Positions 1-11,540 of a DNA stretch of 64,000 nucleotides are shown here, one piece after another; within the stretch, counting starts at the first letter, position 1, and each line of letters begins with the position of its first letter. A model generated the notes under the pieces. The model was not told where the DNA came from. It saw only the letters and a list, made by a program, of their open reading frames with translations, and searched no databases. The stretch is from Pluralibacter sp. UBA7423 (GTDB lineage Bacteria; Pseudomonadota; Gammaproteobacteria; Enterobacterales; Enterobacteriaceae), in contig DKMD01000010.1 in assembly GCA_002470465.1 (NCBI GenBank), forward strand, positions 53,472 through 117,471. Reading direction: 5' to 3'. The position numbers were made by a program, and so were the translations under genes.

Positions 1-390
1 CAGGTCCTGACGCTTGTATTCACCCAGCTCGAAGTCCGGGGTCAACTGAATCGCCGTGGTCGGGCACGCTTCTTCACACAGGCCGCAGAAAATGCAACGT
101 GAGAAGTTGATGCGGAAAAACTCTGGATACCAGCGGCCATCTTTGGTCTCTGCCTTTTGCAGAGAGATACAGCCAACCGGACAGGCAACAGCGCACAGGT
201 TACAGGCTACGCAGCGCTCTTCACCGTCCGGATCGCGCGTCAGCACGATGCGGCCACGGTAGCGCGGCGGCAGGTAAACCGGCTCTTCCGGATACATCTG
301 CGTTTCGCGTTTGGCGAAAGCGTGCATCCCGATCATCCAGATACTACGAACCTGGGTGCCGAAGCCCACTATTAATTCTTTTAAAGTCAT
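1..390 (-). CDS. nuoI: NADH-quinone oxidoreductase subunit I (partial, 3' end outside window)
   Basis: Peripheral-arm subunit of respiratory complex I, carrying the two [4Fe-4S] clusters N6a and N6b that pass electrons towards NuoB and quinone at the inner face of the cytoplasmic membrane. The visible 130 residues start MTLKELVVGFG (ATG at 388-390) and include two ferredoxin motifs, [12 protein letters not shown] and [12 protein letters not shown]. The family is about 180 residues, so roughly 50 C-terminal residues lie beyond base 1. It follows nuoH by 14 bases in the nuo operon. Nothing unusual is seen in the part present. Confidence 0.97.
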   Translation of the reverse strand, partial: MTLKELIVGFGTQVRSIWMIGMHAFAKRETQMYPEEPVYLPPRYRGRIVLTRDPDGEERCVACNLCAVACPVGCISLQKAETKDGRWYPEFFRINFSRCIFCGLCEEACPTTAIQLTPDFELGEYKRQDL

Positions 391-404
391 GGTCTATTCG
401 CCCC

Positions 405-1382
405 TTATGGCTGCTGCCAGAGAATGACAGCCGCCGTTACCAGCAAGTTGATCAGCGTCAGCGGCAGGCACACTTTCCAGCCGAAGGACATCACCTGGTC
501 GTAACGCGGACGAGGCAATGCAGCACGGATCAAAATGAACATCATCATGAAGAACGCGGTTTTGATCGCGAACCAGATGAATGGCGGTAAGAACGGACCC
601 TGCCAGCCACCGAAGAACAGCGTCACAATCAGCGCTGAAACGGTGACGATACCGATGTATTCACCCACGAAGAACAGACCGAACTTCATGCCGGAGTATT
701 CGATGTGGTAACCGTCGGCCAGCTCCTGCTCCGCTTCCGGCTGGTCAAACGGGTGACGGTGACACACCGCCACGCCCGCGATAGCGAAAGTAATGAAGCC
801 GAAGAACTGTGGAATCACGTTCCACAGGTGTGCCTGGTTATTGACGATATCGGTCATGTTGAAGGAGCCAGCCTGCGCGACAACCCCCATCAGCGACAGG
901 CCGAGGAACACTTCGTAGCTCAGGGTTTGCGCTGAAGCACGCATTGCACCGAGCAGCGAGTATTTGTTGTTACTCGACCAGCCTGCGAACAGCACGGCGT
1001 AAACCGCCAGACCCGCCATCATCAGGAAGAACAGAATACCGATGTTGAGGTCGGCAACCACCCAGGTCGGGCTGACCGGGACGATGGCAAACGACAGCAG
1101 CAAAGAGGTGAACGCGATAACCGGCGCCAGGGTGAAGATCACCTTGTCGGTAAATTTCGGGATCCAGTCCTCTTTGAAGAACATCTTGATCATGTCCGCC
1201 ACCAGTTGGAGCGAGCCGCCCCAGCCTACGCGGTTCGGCCCGTAACGGTTCTGGAACAGACCGAGCAGACGACGTTCACCAAAGCTCATGAACGCCCCGC
1301 AGGTGACAACCACCAGCAGGATGACAACTGCCTTCAGGATGCTTAACAGAATGTCGATAACATCCGGTGTTAACCAACTCAT
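405..1382 (-). CDS. nuoH: NADH-quinone oxidoreductase subunit H
   Basis: Membrane subunit of complex I that forms the quinone-binding chamber together with NuoB and NuoD and links electron transfer to proton pumping. The 325-residue protein has about eight hydrophobic segments. It has the conserved cytoplasmic loop [11 protein letters not shown] near residues 46-56, and an acidic quinone-site loop around [12 protein letters not shown] (about 210-221). Length equals the E. coli protein. Its ATG overlaps the end of nuoG by four bases, a sign of translational coupling. Confidence 0.98.
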   Translation of the reverse strand: MSWLTPDVIDILLSILKAVVILLVVVTCGAFMSFGERRLLGLFQNRYGPNRVGWGGSLQLVADMIKMFFKEDWIPKFTDKVIFTLAPVIAFTSLLLSFAIVPVSPTWVVADLNIGILFFLMMAGLAVYAVLFAGWSSNNKYSLLGAMRASAQTLSYEVFLGLSLMGVVAQAGSFNMTDIVNNQAHLWNVIPQFFGFITFAIAGVAVCHRHPFDQPEAEQELADGYHIEYSGMKFGLFFVGEYIGIVTVSALIVTLFFGGWQGPFLPPFIWFAIKTAFFMMMFILIRAALPRPRYDQVMSFGWKVCLPLTLINLLVTAAVILWQQP

Positions 1383-4105
1383 GCTTTCGCCTCCTGCAGA
1401 TTTTCAATACGCGCACCGGCCAGCACTGGCGCAATGCCCGGCATACCCATTGGCAGGCCCACCTGCCCTGCCGTCAGCCCTTCGGAAAGCAGCAGTGGCA
1501 GAGTGACGGTCTGACCGTCGTAGCTGAAGGCAATCTTCGCGCCCGCGTTCACGCCAAGCTTCGCGGCATCTGCCGGATTGAGCTTGATGTAAGGCTCCGG
1601 CATACGCTGCTGGAAGACCGGCGAACGCTGTGACATTTCGTCACTGCCGAACAGGTGATAGCACGGCGCAACACGCCACTGACCTTCCTGCGCTTCGAAG
1701 CCTGCCGGCACGGTGCCGAAGTATTCCAGACCGTTTGCAGACGCTTCAATCAGGCGCACGCCAGGATCGCCGTGACGCAGTTTGCCGCCCACTTCCGCCT
1801 GGAACTTGTTCCATGCCTGCGGGGAGTTCCAGCCCGGAGCCCATGCGAACGGAATTTGCGAACGCGGTGCTGACGGCTGGTTGTTCCCTTCCATAGAGAA
1901 GGCGAACATGGTGTCTTTATCCTGCGGCTGACGCGGTTCGTGAACGCTGATGTTCGCACGCATTGCAGTACGACCACTGTAGCGGTGCGGTTCACGCGCC
2001 AGTTTCTGACCACGAATACGGAACGATGCGTCCGGCGCGGCTTCTTTGATGCCTGCCAGCTGCGGTAGTTTCGCCACGGCAGCGTCGATCACGTGATCCA
2101 GTTGAGTCCAGTCCACTTCGCGGCTCTGCACGGTGCTGTGCAGCGAGTGCAGCCAGCGCCAGCTTTCCAGCATCACGGTGTTGCTGTCGTAGTAAGCCGG
2201 ATCATAAACCTGGAAGAAACGCTGGGCACGACCTTCGTTGTTGATTACCGTACCGTCACTTTCTGCAAAACTTGCGGCAGAAAGCACCAGATGGGCTTTG
2301 TCCATAATCGCGGTGCGCTGATGGTCGATAACCATCACCAGCGGCGCTTTAGACAGCGCAGCATCTACGCGGGAAGCCGCTGCATGGCGGTGGAGATCGT
2401 TTTCCAGCACCACAACTGCATCCGCAGAGCCAGATTCCAGCTCGCTCAGCGCATCTTCCAGCGAACCGCCGCCGATCAGGCCAAGGCCTACGCTGTTAAC
2501 CGCACGGGCAATCATGGTCACACCGACGTCTGCGCCACGGCCTTTCAGCGCTTTGGCGACGTTCGCCGCGGCCTGAATGATTTCGGCGCTACCGGAGTTA
2601 GTACCAGAAATAATCAGCGGCTTTTTCGCACCGGCCAGCGCCTGCACGATAACGTCAATTTTGCCTTTAAGGTCGTTGCTCAAGCCTTCCACCGCTGGCG
2701 CGTTGTTATCCAGCGCATGAGCGATTGCGAAGCCTAAACGCGCCTGGTCTTCCACCGGAGCGCAGTAAGTCCACGCGGCGATATCATCCAGACGGGTATT
2801 GTCGACGTTCGTCACGAACAGCGGATGCTTAGCGCGCTGACCGATGTTCAGGATTGCCGCAATCTGCCAGTCAGCCACTTTCTGAGCCGCCGCCATCTCG
2901 CGCGCTTTCCCTTTCACCGCCTGACGCACCGCCAGGGCAACGCGGGCGCCGGTCTGGGTGATATCTTCACCTAATACCAGCACCGCATCGTAGGATTCGA
3001 TGTCGCGCAGCGCAGGGGTGTGGATGCCGCCTTCACGCAACACTTTCAGCGCCAGCTGCAGACGCTCCTGTTCACCTTTGGCGATACCGGTGTAGAAGTT
3101 CTCTTCCCCAACCAGTTCACGCAGCGCGAAGTTACTCTCTACGCTCGCACGCGGAGAACCGATGCCGATCACTTTCTTCGACTGACGCAGAATATCTGCG
3201 GCACCCTGCATCGCCTGCTCAGCGTTCAGGGTAATGAAGTCGTCACCACGACGCTGAACCGGCTGACGCGGACGATTTTTCAGGTTCACGTAGCCGTAAC
3301 CAAAACGACCACGGTCGCAGAGGAAGTAGTGGTTTACGGTGCCGTTGTAACGGTTTTCGATACGACGCAGTTCGCCGTAGCGCTCACCCGGGCTGGTGTT
3401 ACAGCCAAGGGAGCACTGCTGGCAGATGCTTGGTGCGAACTGCATGTCCCATTTACGGTTGTAGCGCTCGGAGTGAGTTTTGTCAGTGAAAACGCCGGTC
3501 GGGCAGATTTCAACGAGGTTGCCGGAGAATTCGCTCTCCAGCGTACCGTCTTCCGGACGACCGAAGTAGACGTTATCGTGCGCGCCATACACGCCCAGAT
3601 CGCCACCGTCGGCATAATCTTTGTAGTAACGCACGCAGCGGTAACAGGCGATGCAGCGGTTCATTTCGTGAGAGATGAACGGCCCCAAATCCTGGTTACG
3701 GTGCGTACGTTTGGTGAAACGGTAGCGACGGAAGCTATGACCGGTCATTACGGTCATATCCTGAAGATGGCAGTTACCGCCCTCTTCACAAACCGGACAG
3801 TCGTGCGGGTGGTTGGTCATCAGCCACTCCACTACGCTTTCGCGGAACTGTTTCGCTTCTTCGTCGTCGATAGAGATAAAGGTGCCATCGGATGCCGGAG
3901 TCATACAGGACATCACCAGGCGGCCACGCGTGTCTTCCGCGTTTTGATATTGCTTCACCGCACACTGGCGGCAGGCTCCCACGCTTCCCAGCGCCGGATG
4001 CCAGCAAAAATAAGGAATATCAAGGCCGTGAGAGAGACAAGCCTGTAACAGGTTATCCGCTCCGTTGACCTCGTATTCTTTGCCGTCTACATGAATCGTA
4101 GCCAT
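1379..4105 (-). CDS. nuoG: NADH-quinone oxidoreductase subunit G
   Basis: Largest peripheral subunit of complex I, which relays electrons from NuoF through several iron-sulfur clusters. The N-terminal ferredoxin-like domain has the [2Fe-2S] cysteines C34, C45, C48 and C67. It is followed by the His-ligated [4Fe-4S] motif HPHDCPVC, then the CIACYRC cluster. The N7 motif CQQCSLGC near residue 228 is typical of the enterobacterial enzyme. The rest is a molybdopterin-oxidoreductase-like domain without cofactor function. At 908 residues it is full length. A GC-rich stem-loop precedes it after nuoF. Confidence 0.98.
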   Translation of the reverse strand: MATIHVDGKEYEVNGADNLLQACLSHGLDIPYFCWHPALGSVGACRQCAVKQYQNAEDTRGRLVMSCMTPASDGTFISIDDEEAKQFRESVVEWLMTNHPHDCPVCEEGGNCHLQDMTVMTGHSFRRYRFTKRTHRNQDLGPFISHEMNRCIACYRCVRYYKDYADGGDLGVYGAHDNVYFGRPEDGTLESEFSGNLVEICPTGVFTDKTHSERYNRKWDMQFAPSICQQCSLGCNTSPGERYGELRRIENRYNGTVNHYFLCDRGRFGYGYVNLKNRPRQPVQRRGDDFITLNAEQAMQGAADILRQSKKVIGIGSPRASVESNFALRELVGEENFYTGIAKGEQERLQLALKVLREGGIHTPALRDIESYDAVLVLGEDITQTGARVALAVRQAVKGKAREMAAAQKVADWQIAAILNIGQRAKHPLFVTNVDNTRLDDIAAWTYCAPVEDQARLGFAIAHALDNNAPAVEGLSNDLKGKIDVIVQALAGAKKPLIISGTNSGSAEIIQAAANVAKALKGRGADVGVTMIARAVNSVGLGLIGGGSLEDALSELESGSADAVVVLENDLHRHAAASRVDAALSKAPLVMVIDHQRTAIMDKAHLVLSAASFAESDGTVINNEGRAQRFFQVYDPAYYDSNTVMLESWRWLHSLHSTVQSREVDWTQLDHVIDAAVAKLPQLAGIKEAAPDASFRIRGQKLAREPHRYSGRTAMRANISVHEPRQPQDKDTMFAFSMEGNNQPSAPRSQIPFAWAPGWNSPQAWNKFQAEVGGKLRHGDPGVRLIEASANGLEYFGTVPAGFEAQEGQWRVAPCYHLFGSDEMSQRSPVFQQRMPEPYIKLNPADAAKLGVNAGAKIAFSYDGQTVTLPLLLSEGLTAGQVGLPMGMPGIAPVLAGARIENLQEAKA

Positions 4106-4122
4106 TAGCGTGCTTCCAGTTG

Positions 4123-4140
4123 GCCCGGCCGAAACCGGGC
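4123..4140 (-). other. Intercistronic stem-loop between nuoF and nuoG
   Basis: A six-base-pair GC-only inverted repeat (GCCCGG / CCGGGC, six-base loop) lies in the 56-base gap between nuoF and nuoG. There is no T-run after it, so it is not a terminator. It may stabilise or mark a processing point in the polycistronic mRNA; that role is inference. Confidence 0.5.
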
Positions 4141-4161
4141 GTTAATCAAAATTCTCAGGGC

Positions 4162-5499
4162 TTACCAGCGCGTTTTCAGCAGGTTGGGCTGAATCCCATT
4201 AATCAGATGGGTGTTGCTGAACTGCTGCTTAATGCCTGCTTCAAATTCTTCGCGGAAATATTTAATCGCGCTCTGCAGCGGTTCGACCGCACCTGGCGCA
4301 TGCGCACAGAAGGTCTTACCCGGCCCGAGGAATCGACACAGTTGCTCAAGCGTCTCGATATCACCCGGCTGGCCTTCGCCACGCTCAAGGGCACGCAGAA
4401 TTTTCACGCTCCACGGCAGGCCATCGCGGCACGGCGTACACCAGCCGCAGGATTCGCGGGCGAAGAACTCTTCGAGGTTACGCACCAGGCCAACCATGCC
4501 AATTTCATGGTCAACCGCCATCGCCAGCGCAGTACCCAGACGGCTACCTGCTTTACCGATGCTTTCAAACTCCATCGGTAAATCGAGGTGCGCTTCGGTC
4601 AGGAAGTCAGTCCCTGCCCCGCCCGGCTGCCAGGCTTTGAATTTCAGGCCATCGCGCATGCCACCCGCGTAATCTTCGAGGATTTCACGTGCGGTGGTGC
4701 CGAACGGCAATTCCCACAGGCCAGGATTTTTCACGCGCCCGGAGAAGCCCATCAGTTTGGTGCCCGCATCTTTGCTTTTCGAGATGTTCTGATACCACTC
4801 CACGCCGTTAGCGAGAATGGCTGGCACGTTGCACAGGGTTTCTACGTTGTTTACGCAGGTCGGTTTGCCCCACACGCCGGAACTTGCCGGGAATGGTGGC
4901 TTGGAACGTGGGTTCGCACGACGGCCTTCGAGGGAGTTAATCAGCGCGGTTTCTTCCCCGCAGATATAACGTCCCGCACCGGTGTGCACGAACAGTTCGA
5001 AGTCAAATCCGGTGCCGAGAATGTTTTTGCCCAGCAGACCCGCTTCAGTCGCTTCAGCAATCGCACGGCGCAGATGCACAGCGGCTTCGATATATTCGCC
5101 ACGCAGGAAGATGTAGCCGCGGTAGGCTTTCAGCGCGAACGCGGAGATCAGCATGCCTTCCACCAGCAGGTGCGGCAGCTGCTCCATCAGCAGGCGGTCT
5201 TTATAGGTGCCTGGCTCCATTTCATCGGCGTTACACAGCAGGTAACGGATGTTCATGGATTCGTCTTTCGGCATCAGGCTCCACTTCAGACCGGTGGAGA
5301 AGCCCGCACCGCCGCGCCCTTTCAGACCCGCGTCTTTCACCGCGTTGACGATATCATCCGGGGCCATGCCGGTAAGCGCTTTACGCGCGCCCGCATAGCC
5401 GTTTTTGCTCTGGTACTCTTCGAGCCAGACCGGCTGTTTGTCTTCGCGCAGACGCCACGTCAGCGGATGCGTTTCAGGCGTCATGGTCACAGTTTTCAT
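4162..5499 (-). CDS. nuoF: NADH-quinone oxidoreductase subunit F (NADH/FMN-binding)
   Basis: NADH-oxidising subunit of complex I; it binds NADH, FMN and the [4Fe-4S] cluster N3. The glycine-rich nucleotide site [13 protein letters not shown] is at about residues 61-73. The C-terminal cluster motif [12 protein letters not shown] has its fourth cysteine downstream in [10 protein letters not shown]. The protein is 445 residues, the same as E. coli. The start codon overlaps the stop of nuoE by four bases (ATGA), so E and F, which form the NADH dehydrogenase head with G, are translationally coupled. Confidence 0.98.
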   Translation of the reverse strand: MKTVTMTPETHPLTWRLREDKQPVWLEEYQSKNGYAGARKALTGMAPDDIVNAVKDAGLKGRGGAGFSTGLKWSLMPKDESMNIRYLLCNADEMEPGTYKDRLLMEQLPHLLVEGMLISAFALKAYRGYIFLRGEYIEAAVHLRRAIAEATEAGLLGKNILGTGFDFELFVHTGAGRYICGEETALINSLEGRRANPRSKPPFPASSGVWGKPTCVNNVETLCNVPAILANGVEWYQNISKSKDAGTKLMGFSGRVKNPGLWELPFGTTAREILEDYAGGMRDGLKFKAWQPGGAGTDFLTEAHLDLPMEFESIGKAGSRLGTALAMAVDHEIGMVGLVRNLEEFFARESCGWCTPCRDGLPWSVKILRALERGEGQPGDIETLEQLCRFLGPGKTFCAHAPGAVEPLQSAIKYFREEFEAGIKQQFSNTHLINGIQPNLLKTRW

Positions 5500-5996
5500 T
5501 TGTAACGCTCCAGCAGCTCAGGGATTGCCTCCGGCGTCAGATGGCTGTGAGTGTCCTCATCAATCATCATGTTCGGCCCCTTGTCGCAGTTACCGAGGCA
5601 GCAGGTCGGCAGCAGGGTGAAACGCCCGTCAAAGGTCGTCTGGCCTGGCTTGATGTTGAGCTTCTGCTCAAGCGCCGCCTGAATACCCTGATAACCGGTG
5701 ATGTGACACACCACGCTGTCGCAGTAGCGAATGACGTGACGGCCCACTGGCTGGCGGAAGATCTGGCTGTAGAACGTAGCCACGCCTTCGACGTCGCTCG
5801 CCGGGATGCCCAGTACGTCGGCGATCGCATAGATCGCGCCATCCGGCACCCAGCCACGCTGTTTCTGAACGATCTTCAGCGCTTCAATGGACGCCGCACG
5901 CGGGTCTTCGTAGTGGTGCTTTTCGTGCTCGATAGCGTCACGCTCGGCCGCACTCAGCTCAAAAGCCTCGGTTTGTGGTTGTTGATTCTCGTGCAT
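5496..5996 (-). CDS. nuoE: NADH-quinone oxidoreductase subunit E
   Basis: Thioredoxin-fold subunit of the complex I NADH dehydrogenase module, carrying the [2Fe-2S] cluster N1a next to the FMN of NuoF. The ligands are visible as CDSVVC and, about 36 residues later, CCLGNC. At 166 residues it has the normal length. It begins two bases after the nuoCD stop codon and overlaps nuoF by four bases. Confidence 0.98.
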   Translation of the reverse strand: MHENQQPQTEAFELSAAERDAIEHEKHHYEDPRAASIEALKIVQKQRGWVPDGAIYAIADVLGIPASDVEGVATFYSQIFRQPVGRHVIRYCDSVVCHITGYQGIQAALEQKLNIKPGQTTFDGRFTLLPTCCLGNCDKGPNMMIDEDTHSHLTPEAIPELLERYK

Positions 5997-5998
5997 AA

Positions 5999-7804
5999 TT
6001 AGCGGTCCACATCTGACATAACAAAATCAATACTACCCAGATAGACGATAAGGTCTGATACCAGGCTGCCGCGAATCGCCGCCGGGATCTGCTGCAGGTG
6101 CGCATAGCTCGGCGTACGGATACGGGTGCGGTAGCTCATGGTGCTGCCGTCGCTGGTCAGGTAGTAGCTGTTGATGCCCTTGGTCGCCTCAATCATCTGG
6201 AAGGATTCGTTGGCCGGCATAACCGGGCCCCAGGAAACCTGCAGGAAGTGAGTGATCAGGGTTTCGATATGCTGCAGCGTGCGCTCTTTCGGCGGCGGCG
6301 TCGTCAGCGGGTGATCCGCCTTGAACGGGCCTTCCGGCATGTTCTTGAGGCACTGCTCAAGAATGCGCAGGCTCTGGCGCAGCTCTTCGACTTTCAGCAT
6401 CACGCGGGTGTAGCAGTCGGACACGCCGCCGCCAACCGGGATTTCGAAGTCGAAGTTTTCATATCCAGAGTATGGACGCGCCTTACGCACGTCGAAGTCG
6501 ATCCCGGTAGCACGCAGGCCGGCACCGGTGGTGCCCCACTCCAGCGCTTCTTTCGCGGTATAAGCGGCGACGCCCTGAGAACGACCTTTCAGAATAGTGT
6601 TACGCAGCGCGGCTTTCTCGTAAGAATCCAGACGCTTCGGCATCCACTCGAGGAATTCACGCAGCAGACGATCCCAGCCACGCGGCAGATCGTGCGCCAC
6701 GCCGCCGATGCGGAACCAGGCCGGGTGCATACGGAAACCGGTGATCGCTTCAACCAGATCGTAGATTTTCTGGCGATCGGTAAACGCGAAGAACACCGGC
6801 GTCATTGCGCCGACGTCCTGAATGAACGTGGAGATGTACAGCAGGTGGCTGTTAATACGGAACAGTTCGGAGAGCATGACGCGGATGACGTCCACGCGCT
6901 CGGGGACCTTGATACCCGCCAGTTTTTCAACGGCCAGCACGTAAGGCATTTCGTTCACGCAGCCGCCGAGGTACTCGATACGGTCGGTGTACGGAATGTA
7001 GCTGTGCCAGGACTGACGCTCGCCCATCTTCTCAGCACCACGGTGGTGGTAGCCGATGTCCGGGACGCAGTCGACAATCTCTTCACCGTCGAGCTGAAGG
7101 ATAATGCGGAATGCACCGTGCGCGGACGGGTGGTTTGGGCCGAGATTGAGGAACATGAAGTCCTCGTTTTCGGTGCTGCGCTTCATGCCCCACTGTTCAG
7201 GCTTGAAGGTCAGCGCTTCCATCTCCAGATCCTGCTTGGCTTTGGTCAGCTCAAACGGATCGAATTCGGTGGCGCGCGCCGGGTAGTCCTTACGCAGCGG
7301 ATGGCCTTCCCAGGTATCCGGCATCATGATGCGACGCAGGTTTGGGTGGCCCTCGATGTTGATACCGAACATCTCCCAGGTTTCACGCTCATACCAGTTG
7401 GCGTTCGGGAAGAGTTTGGTTACCGTCGGCACATTCAGATCGTTCTCAGACAGCGCCACCTTGAGCATGATGTCGCGGTTGCGGTCGATAGAAATCAGAT
7501 GATAGAAAACGGAAAAATCCGCGGCGGGTAACCCGTCACGGTGTGTGCGCAGACGCTCGTCCATGCCGTGTAAGTCAAACAGCATGACGTAAGGTTTTGG
7601 CAATTTCTTGAGGAAATCGACCACTTCCAGTAACTGTTCACGCTTGACCCAAACAACAGGTACCCCGGTGCGGGTTGGCTGAACGGTAAAGGCATCCGGC
7701 CCAAAACGGTTGCGCAGTTCGCCAATCACCGGGTCATCGAGATGATCCCGGGTCTGCCAGGCGGCGGCGTCATGCGCGGTTAAATCGGTCATATTGTTCA
7801 CCAT
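5999..7804 (-). CDS. nuoC: NADH-quinone oxidoreductase fused subunit C/D
   Basis: Fused NuoCD subunit of the complex I connecting fragment. The N-terminal third is NuoC-like (30-kDa subunit signature [10 protein letters not shown] near residue 150). The remainder is NuoD, the 49-kDa subunit that lines the quinone site with NuoB ([12 protein letters not shown] and later RGLR-type segments). The fusion and its 601-residue length are typical of Enterobacteriaceae. The ATG at 7802-7804 begins [11 protein letters not shown] as in E. coli; a second ATG four codons on is possible. Confidence 0.98.
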   Translation of the reverse strand: MVNNMTDLTAHDAAAWQTRDHLDDPVIGELRNRFGPDAFTVQPTRTGVPVVWVKREQLLEVVDFLKKLPKPYVMLFDLHGMDERLRTHRDGLPAADFSVFYHLISIDRNRDIMLKVALSENDLNVPTVTKLFPNANWYERETWEMFGINIEGHPNLRRIMMPDTWEGHPLRKDYPARATEFDPFELTKAKQDLEMEALTFKPEQWGMKRSTENEDFMFLNLGPNHPSAHGAFRIILQLDGEEIVDCVPDIGYHHRGAEKMGERQSWHSYIPYTDRIEYLGGCVNEMPYVLAVEKLAGIKVPERVDVIRVMLSELFRINSHLLYISTFIQDVGAMTPVFFAFTDRQKIYDLVEAITGFRMHPAWFRIGGVAHDLPRGWDRLLREFLEWMPKRLDSYEKAALRNTILKGRSQGVAAYTAKEALEWGTTGAGLRATGIDFDVRKARPYSGYENFDFEIPVGGGVSDCYTRVMLKVEELRQSLRILEQCLKNMPEGPFKADHPLTTPPPKERTLQHIETLITHFLQVSWGPVMPANESFQMIEATKGINSYYLTSDGSTMSYRTRIRTPSYAHLQQIPAAIRGSLVSDLIVYLGSIDFVMSDVDR

Positions 7805-7890
7805 TGCAAAAGGTCCGTGGTGACTGTCGGGCGTGGCTTCGCGCTATAGTTTTGATATGCGAAGACATTTCACTGCCGACAGGCGCAAAG

Positions 7891-8565
7891 TTAAATCTCG
7901 TCAGGCGTACGGAGATTCGTCACAGCAATACGTTCGCCGCGTTTACGCTCGCGTTCAGATTGCATATTGGCGCGGTATACGCCCTGATCGCCAACCACCC
8001 AGGAGAGCGGACGACGCTCTTTGCCGATGGACTCCTGCAGCAGCATCAGCGCCTGCATGTAGGCTTCCGGACGCGGCGGGCAGCCGGGAATGTAAACATC
8101 GACCGGGATAAACTTATCAACGCCCTGCACAACAGAATAAATGTCGTACATGCCGCCGGAGTTTGCACAGGCGCCCATAGAGATAACCCACTTTGGCTCC
8201 AGCATCTGATCGTACAGGCGCTGAATAACCGGGGCCATTTTGGTGAAACAGGTACCGGCCACCACCATCAGGTCAGCCTGACGTGGAGATGCACGCAGTA
8301 CTTCTGCACCAAAACGCGCAACGTCATGCACCGCAGTGAATGACGTCACCATTTCAACGTAGCAGCAGGAAAGGCCGAAGTTGTAGGGCCAGATTGAGTT
8401 CTTGCGACCCCAGTTGACCATATCGTGCAGGGCGTTTTCGAGCTTGCCCATGTACACGCTTTTATTCACTTCCTGCTCAAGAGGGTCGGTTACGATCTCC
8501 TGTTTTTGCAGGGGGTAACGGTCGTTCTCACCGTTAGGATCTATGCGGGTGAGCGTATAATCCAT
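7891..8565 (-). CDS. nuoB: NADH-quinone oxidoreductase subunit B
   Basis: Complex I subunit that holds the terminal [4Fe-4S] cluster N2, the direct electron donor to quinone. The 224-residue sequence has the tandem cysteines in GLSCCYVEM and two further conserved cysteines, in GTCFTKMAP and GCPPRPEA, which complete the cluster. It lies 15 bases after nuoA. The 86-base gap to nuoCD is the longest inside this part of the operon, but no terminator-like hairpin is visible in it. Confidence 0.98.
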   Translation of the reverse strand: MDYTLTRIDPNGENDRYPLQKQEIVTDPLEQEVNKSVYMGKLENALHDMVNWGRKNSIWPYNFGLSCCYVEMVTSFTAVHDVARFGAEVLRASPRQADLMVVAGTCFTKMAPVIQRLYDQMLEPKWVISMGACANSGGMYDIYSVVQGVDKFIPVDVYIPGCPPRPEAYMQALMLLQESIGKERRPLSWVVGDQGVYRANMQSERERKRGERIAVTNLRTPDEI

Positions 8566-8580
8566 CTTATTGCCTCGCTT

Positions 8581-9027
8581 TTACTGCGTATGACGATTAG
8601 TAGAACTGTCAGTTTCCGGATTGACCAGCGTGCGACGGGAACGCGCAGGCGTCCAGTCCAGCGCACCGATACGGACGAGGTAAACCAGGCCTGCCAGTAA
8701 CACTAAAATGAAAATTGCGGCTTCCACAAAGCCGACCCAACCGCTTTCACGGATAGAGGTTGACCATGCGTAAAGGTAAAGGGCTTCCACGTCAAAGATG
8801 ACGAAGAACATGGCGACCAGGTAGAACTTCGCCGAGAGACGTAAGCGAGCAGAGCCCACGGAGTCGATACCCGACTCAAATGGAGTGTTCTTGCTACGCG
8901 CGCGCGCGCGACCGCCGAGATACCAACCGCCAACCAGCATCAGACAGCAGAGGCCAATGGCAATGATGAGAAATATAGCGAATGCCCAGTGATGAGCGAT
9001 GACTTCAGTGGATGTTGACATACGCAT
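8581..9027 (-). CDS. nuoA: NADH-quinone oxidoreductase subunit A
   Basis: Small membrane subunit of complex I and first gene of the nuo operon. The 148-residue protein has three predicted transmembrane helices (about residues 14-34, 66-88 and 97-118), with the conserved acidic loop SKNTPFESG and the [12 protein letters not shown] segment between them. The start is [16 protein letters not shown]; initiation at the second methionine is possible, as this N terminus varies in the family. Confidence 0.97.
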   Translation of the reverse strand: MRMSTSTEVIAHHWAFAIFLIIAIGLCCLMLVGGWYLGGRARARSKNTPFESGIDSVGSARLRLSAKFYLVAMFFVIFDVEALYLYAWSTSIRESGWVGFVEAAIFILVLLAGLVYLVRIGALDWTPARSRRTLVNPETDSSTNRHTQ

Positions 9028-9417
9028 TGCTTAACCAAAATAAGTAGCGCCAAAACTCTGCTCTGGCTGGCAGATGAACGCCACATGATTCATGGGGAGG
9101 AATTAAAAAACCACAAAAAGAGTGCCACTAACGGGCTAAAACTGCTAAAAGATGTGGTTTTTTACTCCTTTCTATAACCTTTTGTCAACTTTAACAAAAG
9201 TTTCCTCACATTAGTTTACACCGAGCGCGTTTCATTAACATTAAATGCCCTTTAGCCTTTTCGGGATGAAATAGCCACCAGGATTTGCGCTGGGTGAATC
9301 GTGTCCGTCTGAGGTTTAAACACCAATTACCCTTCTATTTTGACAGGATTTGCCGTTGATTCCTCCCCCCAATGGGGAGTATTTTCTTGATCTGAGACAC
9401 GCTTTTGTTAATCCACA

Positions 9418-9449
9418 CAAAAAAACGGCAACAATACAGCCGTTTTTTT
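9418..9449. terminator. Intrinsic terminator between nuoA and lrhA (distal)
   Basis: Inverted repeat AAAAACGGC / GCCGTTTTT with a nine-base loop and a T-run on either strand. It could act in both directions. It lies downstream of lrhA and beyond that gene's own hairpin, so it may insulate the nuo promoter. Confidence 0.75.
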
Positions 9450-9572
9450 AACATTAGCAGGAACCTGCAAATTGGCCGCCCTAAGCATGCTAAAACAGCG
9501 CTACCATAAGCTAACGAACTGAAAAATAGAAATAAAAAAAATAAAAACCCAGCCGTCGATTATTCTTTATCC

Positions 9573-9619
9573 AAAAAAAAGGCCACTGAACGGAATTAAT
9601 GCGTCAGCGGCCTTTTTTT
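9573..9619. terminator. lrhA terminator
   Basis: Long inverted repeat (AAAAGGCC-A-CTGA / TCAG-C-GGCCTTTT) flanked by A- and T-runs, starting 36 bases after the lrhA stop. It fits a rho-independent terminator for lrhA. Confidence 0.8.
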
Positions 9620-9655
9620 GCACTTACAAATTGTTACCAGAAAGCGACAGCCTGG

Positions 9656-10597
9656 TTACTCTAAATCCCTTTCAGGAATAAGGGTATCGTCACCCCCTTC
9701 CGAGGTATACGCTCCGTACTGATACCAGGGGTTATTGTCGTTATCCAGTGACTGGAAAATCGCCCGTACCAGCTCGTTTGAACTCTGGCTGTTGCAGCTC
9801 AGCAGGTACTCGGTATCAGGCAGCTGCGGTAACCCGTCGCTTCTGCCCAACACGCGCAGTTCCGGGCTCATCATTTCGACCGGGCGCGCGGTGACGCCCA
9901 ATCCAGCTTTGACTGCTGCACGCACGGCTGAGAGAGTTGAAGCGACATAGGCCAGCCGCCATGGAATGCGTGCGGCATTCAGCGTATCAATGATCATGTC
10001 GCGGAAAGGACTTGGGTCATCGAGCAGCACCAGCGGCACGGCTTCGCCGGGTGGCAGAATGTAGTCGGCGGCGCAATACCAGAGCGTTGGTGACGTGCGC
10101 AAAGAAATTGAATCAAACTGTGCCAGACGGTGCGTAGTCAGCACTAAATCGACTTCATTCGCCTGTAGCATAACGTCCATTTCAGCATGACGCTTCACAC
10201 GAACATCCAGCGCCAGCTTGGGATAGACAGAGCTGATTCGGTTGAGCAGGAAAGGCAGGATAGTATCAGCCGATTCATCAGACGAACCGATAGTCAGCAT
10301 GCCCTGCAACGAGCTAAACATAAGCGATGTGCACGCTTCGTCATTAAAGCGCAGAATTTTGCGGGCATAACCCAGCAGCTGGATGCCGTGTTCTGTGAGC
10401 AGTTTGTTTCTGCCATGACGGGCAAACAGTTCTTTACCGACCAGTTGCTCGAGACGTTGCATCTGCTGGCTGACGGCGGACTGAGTCCGGCACACGGCAG
10501 CGGCGGCTGCTGCAAAGGTGTTCAGATCGGCGACCGCAACAAACGTTCTCAGCAGATCGAGATCGAGATTCAATATCGGACGATTTGCGTTAATCAT
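9656..10597 (-). CDS. lrhA: LysR-family transcriptional regulator LrhA
   Basis: LysR-type regulator, known in E. coli as a repressor of flagellar, motility and type 1 fimbrial genes and of RpoS synthesis. The 313 residues begin with an N-terminal winged helix-turn-helix (about residues 14-70, with [14 protein letters not shown] as recognition helix) and continue into a LysR effector domain. It reads away from alaA across a long non-coding region and towards nuo, as in E. coli. The last 40 residues diverge most from K-12. Target genes here are inferred from the family. Confidence 0.95.
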   Translation of the reverse strand: MINANRPILNLDLDLLRTFVAVADLNTFAAAAAAVCRTQSAVSQQMQRLEQLVGKELFARHGRNKLLTEHGIQLLGYARKILRFNDEACTSLMFSSLQGMLTIGSSDESADTILPFLLNRISSVYPKLALDVRVKRHAEMDVMLQANEVDLVLTTHRLAQFDSISLRTSPTLWYCAADYILPPGEAVPLVLLDDPSPFRDMIIDTLNAARIPWRLAYVASTLSAVRAAVKAGLGVTARPVEMMSPELRVLGRSDGLPQLPDTEYLLSCNSQSSNELVRAIFQSLDNDNNPWYQYGAYTSEGGDDTLIPERDLE

Positions 10598-11540
10598 AAT
10601 TCTTCACTTACAGGTTGCTTGTGCTGACCTGCCTGGTTGATGCTGTGCTCTAAGAAAATCAGGCAATTCCTTTTAAATTCTCTCCTCCGAGCCGGCAAGC
10701 CGGACGAATACCTGAAAGAGCGTTATTGCATTATAATTGCCTGCCTGCGTCTTAGTGAGCAGACCCCATAGCTATATTTTTGCTTACACCCGGATAACGA
10801 ATTAATTATTTCTGGCACTTTTATGCGAGATTATTCAAAAAAAAGCGTTACTTTTACGCCGAGTCCTTTAAGAACACTCAACAAAGATGTCAAAAATTAC
10901 AAACGCATCAGGAAAAACAAAAATACAAGCAATAACATAAAGTTATATTGTTTTAGCAAGCCAGGATATCGCCAATATGGTGATAATCACCGTTTGCTGA
11001 CCGTGGTATCCTACCGCAAAAACATTATATTTATAAGTGTTATTAGGGTTAATCTTACATAAAATTTTAATTGAAAATCATCACTCAGGAATAAATTAAC
11101 AATCCGCTGAGATAACTTTGCAATTAATGAAAAATGATTAATTGATTAAATATTCTTTCATTAACAAAACTTAACATTGTATTCACAGAGTAAAGTATTA
11201 GACCTCATCTTCTGCTTTGTAAATGCCTTAGCATCTGGGTTCAACACTTTGCAATTCGGCGAACGTCATCATGCAGGAGAGTTGGCGACAGTAGGAATTA
11301 AATCAGTTAAAAATTCAAAAGTTAAGCAAAATAACAACATTAACCACCACCTCTTTTTCATAACATGGTGATTTCTCCAGAAGAAGTGGTGGAATCTCAG
11401 GCAAACAAAACACACATCCGTAGCGTGCTGCACAAAATATTGTCCTGCCAACCCTTCAAAATAGCCCTGATGGGGAGTACCTTATTCGGTGCTGACTTCC
11501 ACGGCAGGGAGTGGCGAAACTAGCGAAAAGGTTAAGATTC
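10598..11540. promoter_or_regulatory. Long non-coding region between lrhA and alaA
   Basis: About 940 AT-rich bases with no convincing gene; the short reading frames lack good ribosome sites or family resemblance. It must carry the promoters of the divergent lrhA and alaA genes. Visible structure includes the odd palindrome GGTGATAATCACC at 10979-10991 and a strong hairpin at 11344-11392 in what would be the alaA leader. E. coli has a similarly long gap here, so length alone is not unusual. Confidence 0.55.
11344..11392 (+). other. Stable hairpin in the putative alaA leader
   Basis: Arms CCACCACCTCTT (11344-11355) and AAGAAGTGGTGG (11381-11392) pair over 12 positions with one mismatch around a 25-base loop. 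There is no T-run after it, so it is not a terminator. It ends about 150 bases before the alaA start and would be transcribed if the promoter lies upstream. Function unknown. Confidence 0.5.

Larger units (their letters stand above)
9028..9655. promoter_or_regulatory. nuo operon upstream region between nuoA and lrhA
   Basis: A 628-base AT-rich non-coding stretch. It must hold the nuo promoter, since nuoA reads away from it, and it ends in two intrinsic terminator hairpins on the lrhA side, listed separately. An imperfect C-rich/G-rich hairpin (CTCCCC / GGGGAG) sits at about 9362-9379. No clear FNR half-site pair (TTGAT-N4-ATCAA) was found by eye. No gene is supported. Confidence 0.6.

Noticed and set aside
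6098..7531. A 477-codon plus-strand frame opposite nuoCD
   Set aside because: NuoCD is identified with confidence on the minus strand; the antisense product has no recognisable domain.
10823..11371. Short plus-strand frames between lrhA and alaA
   Set aside because: Lysine/asparagine-rich products of AT-rich DNA without ribosome sites; more likely non-coding.
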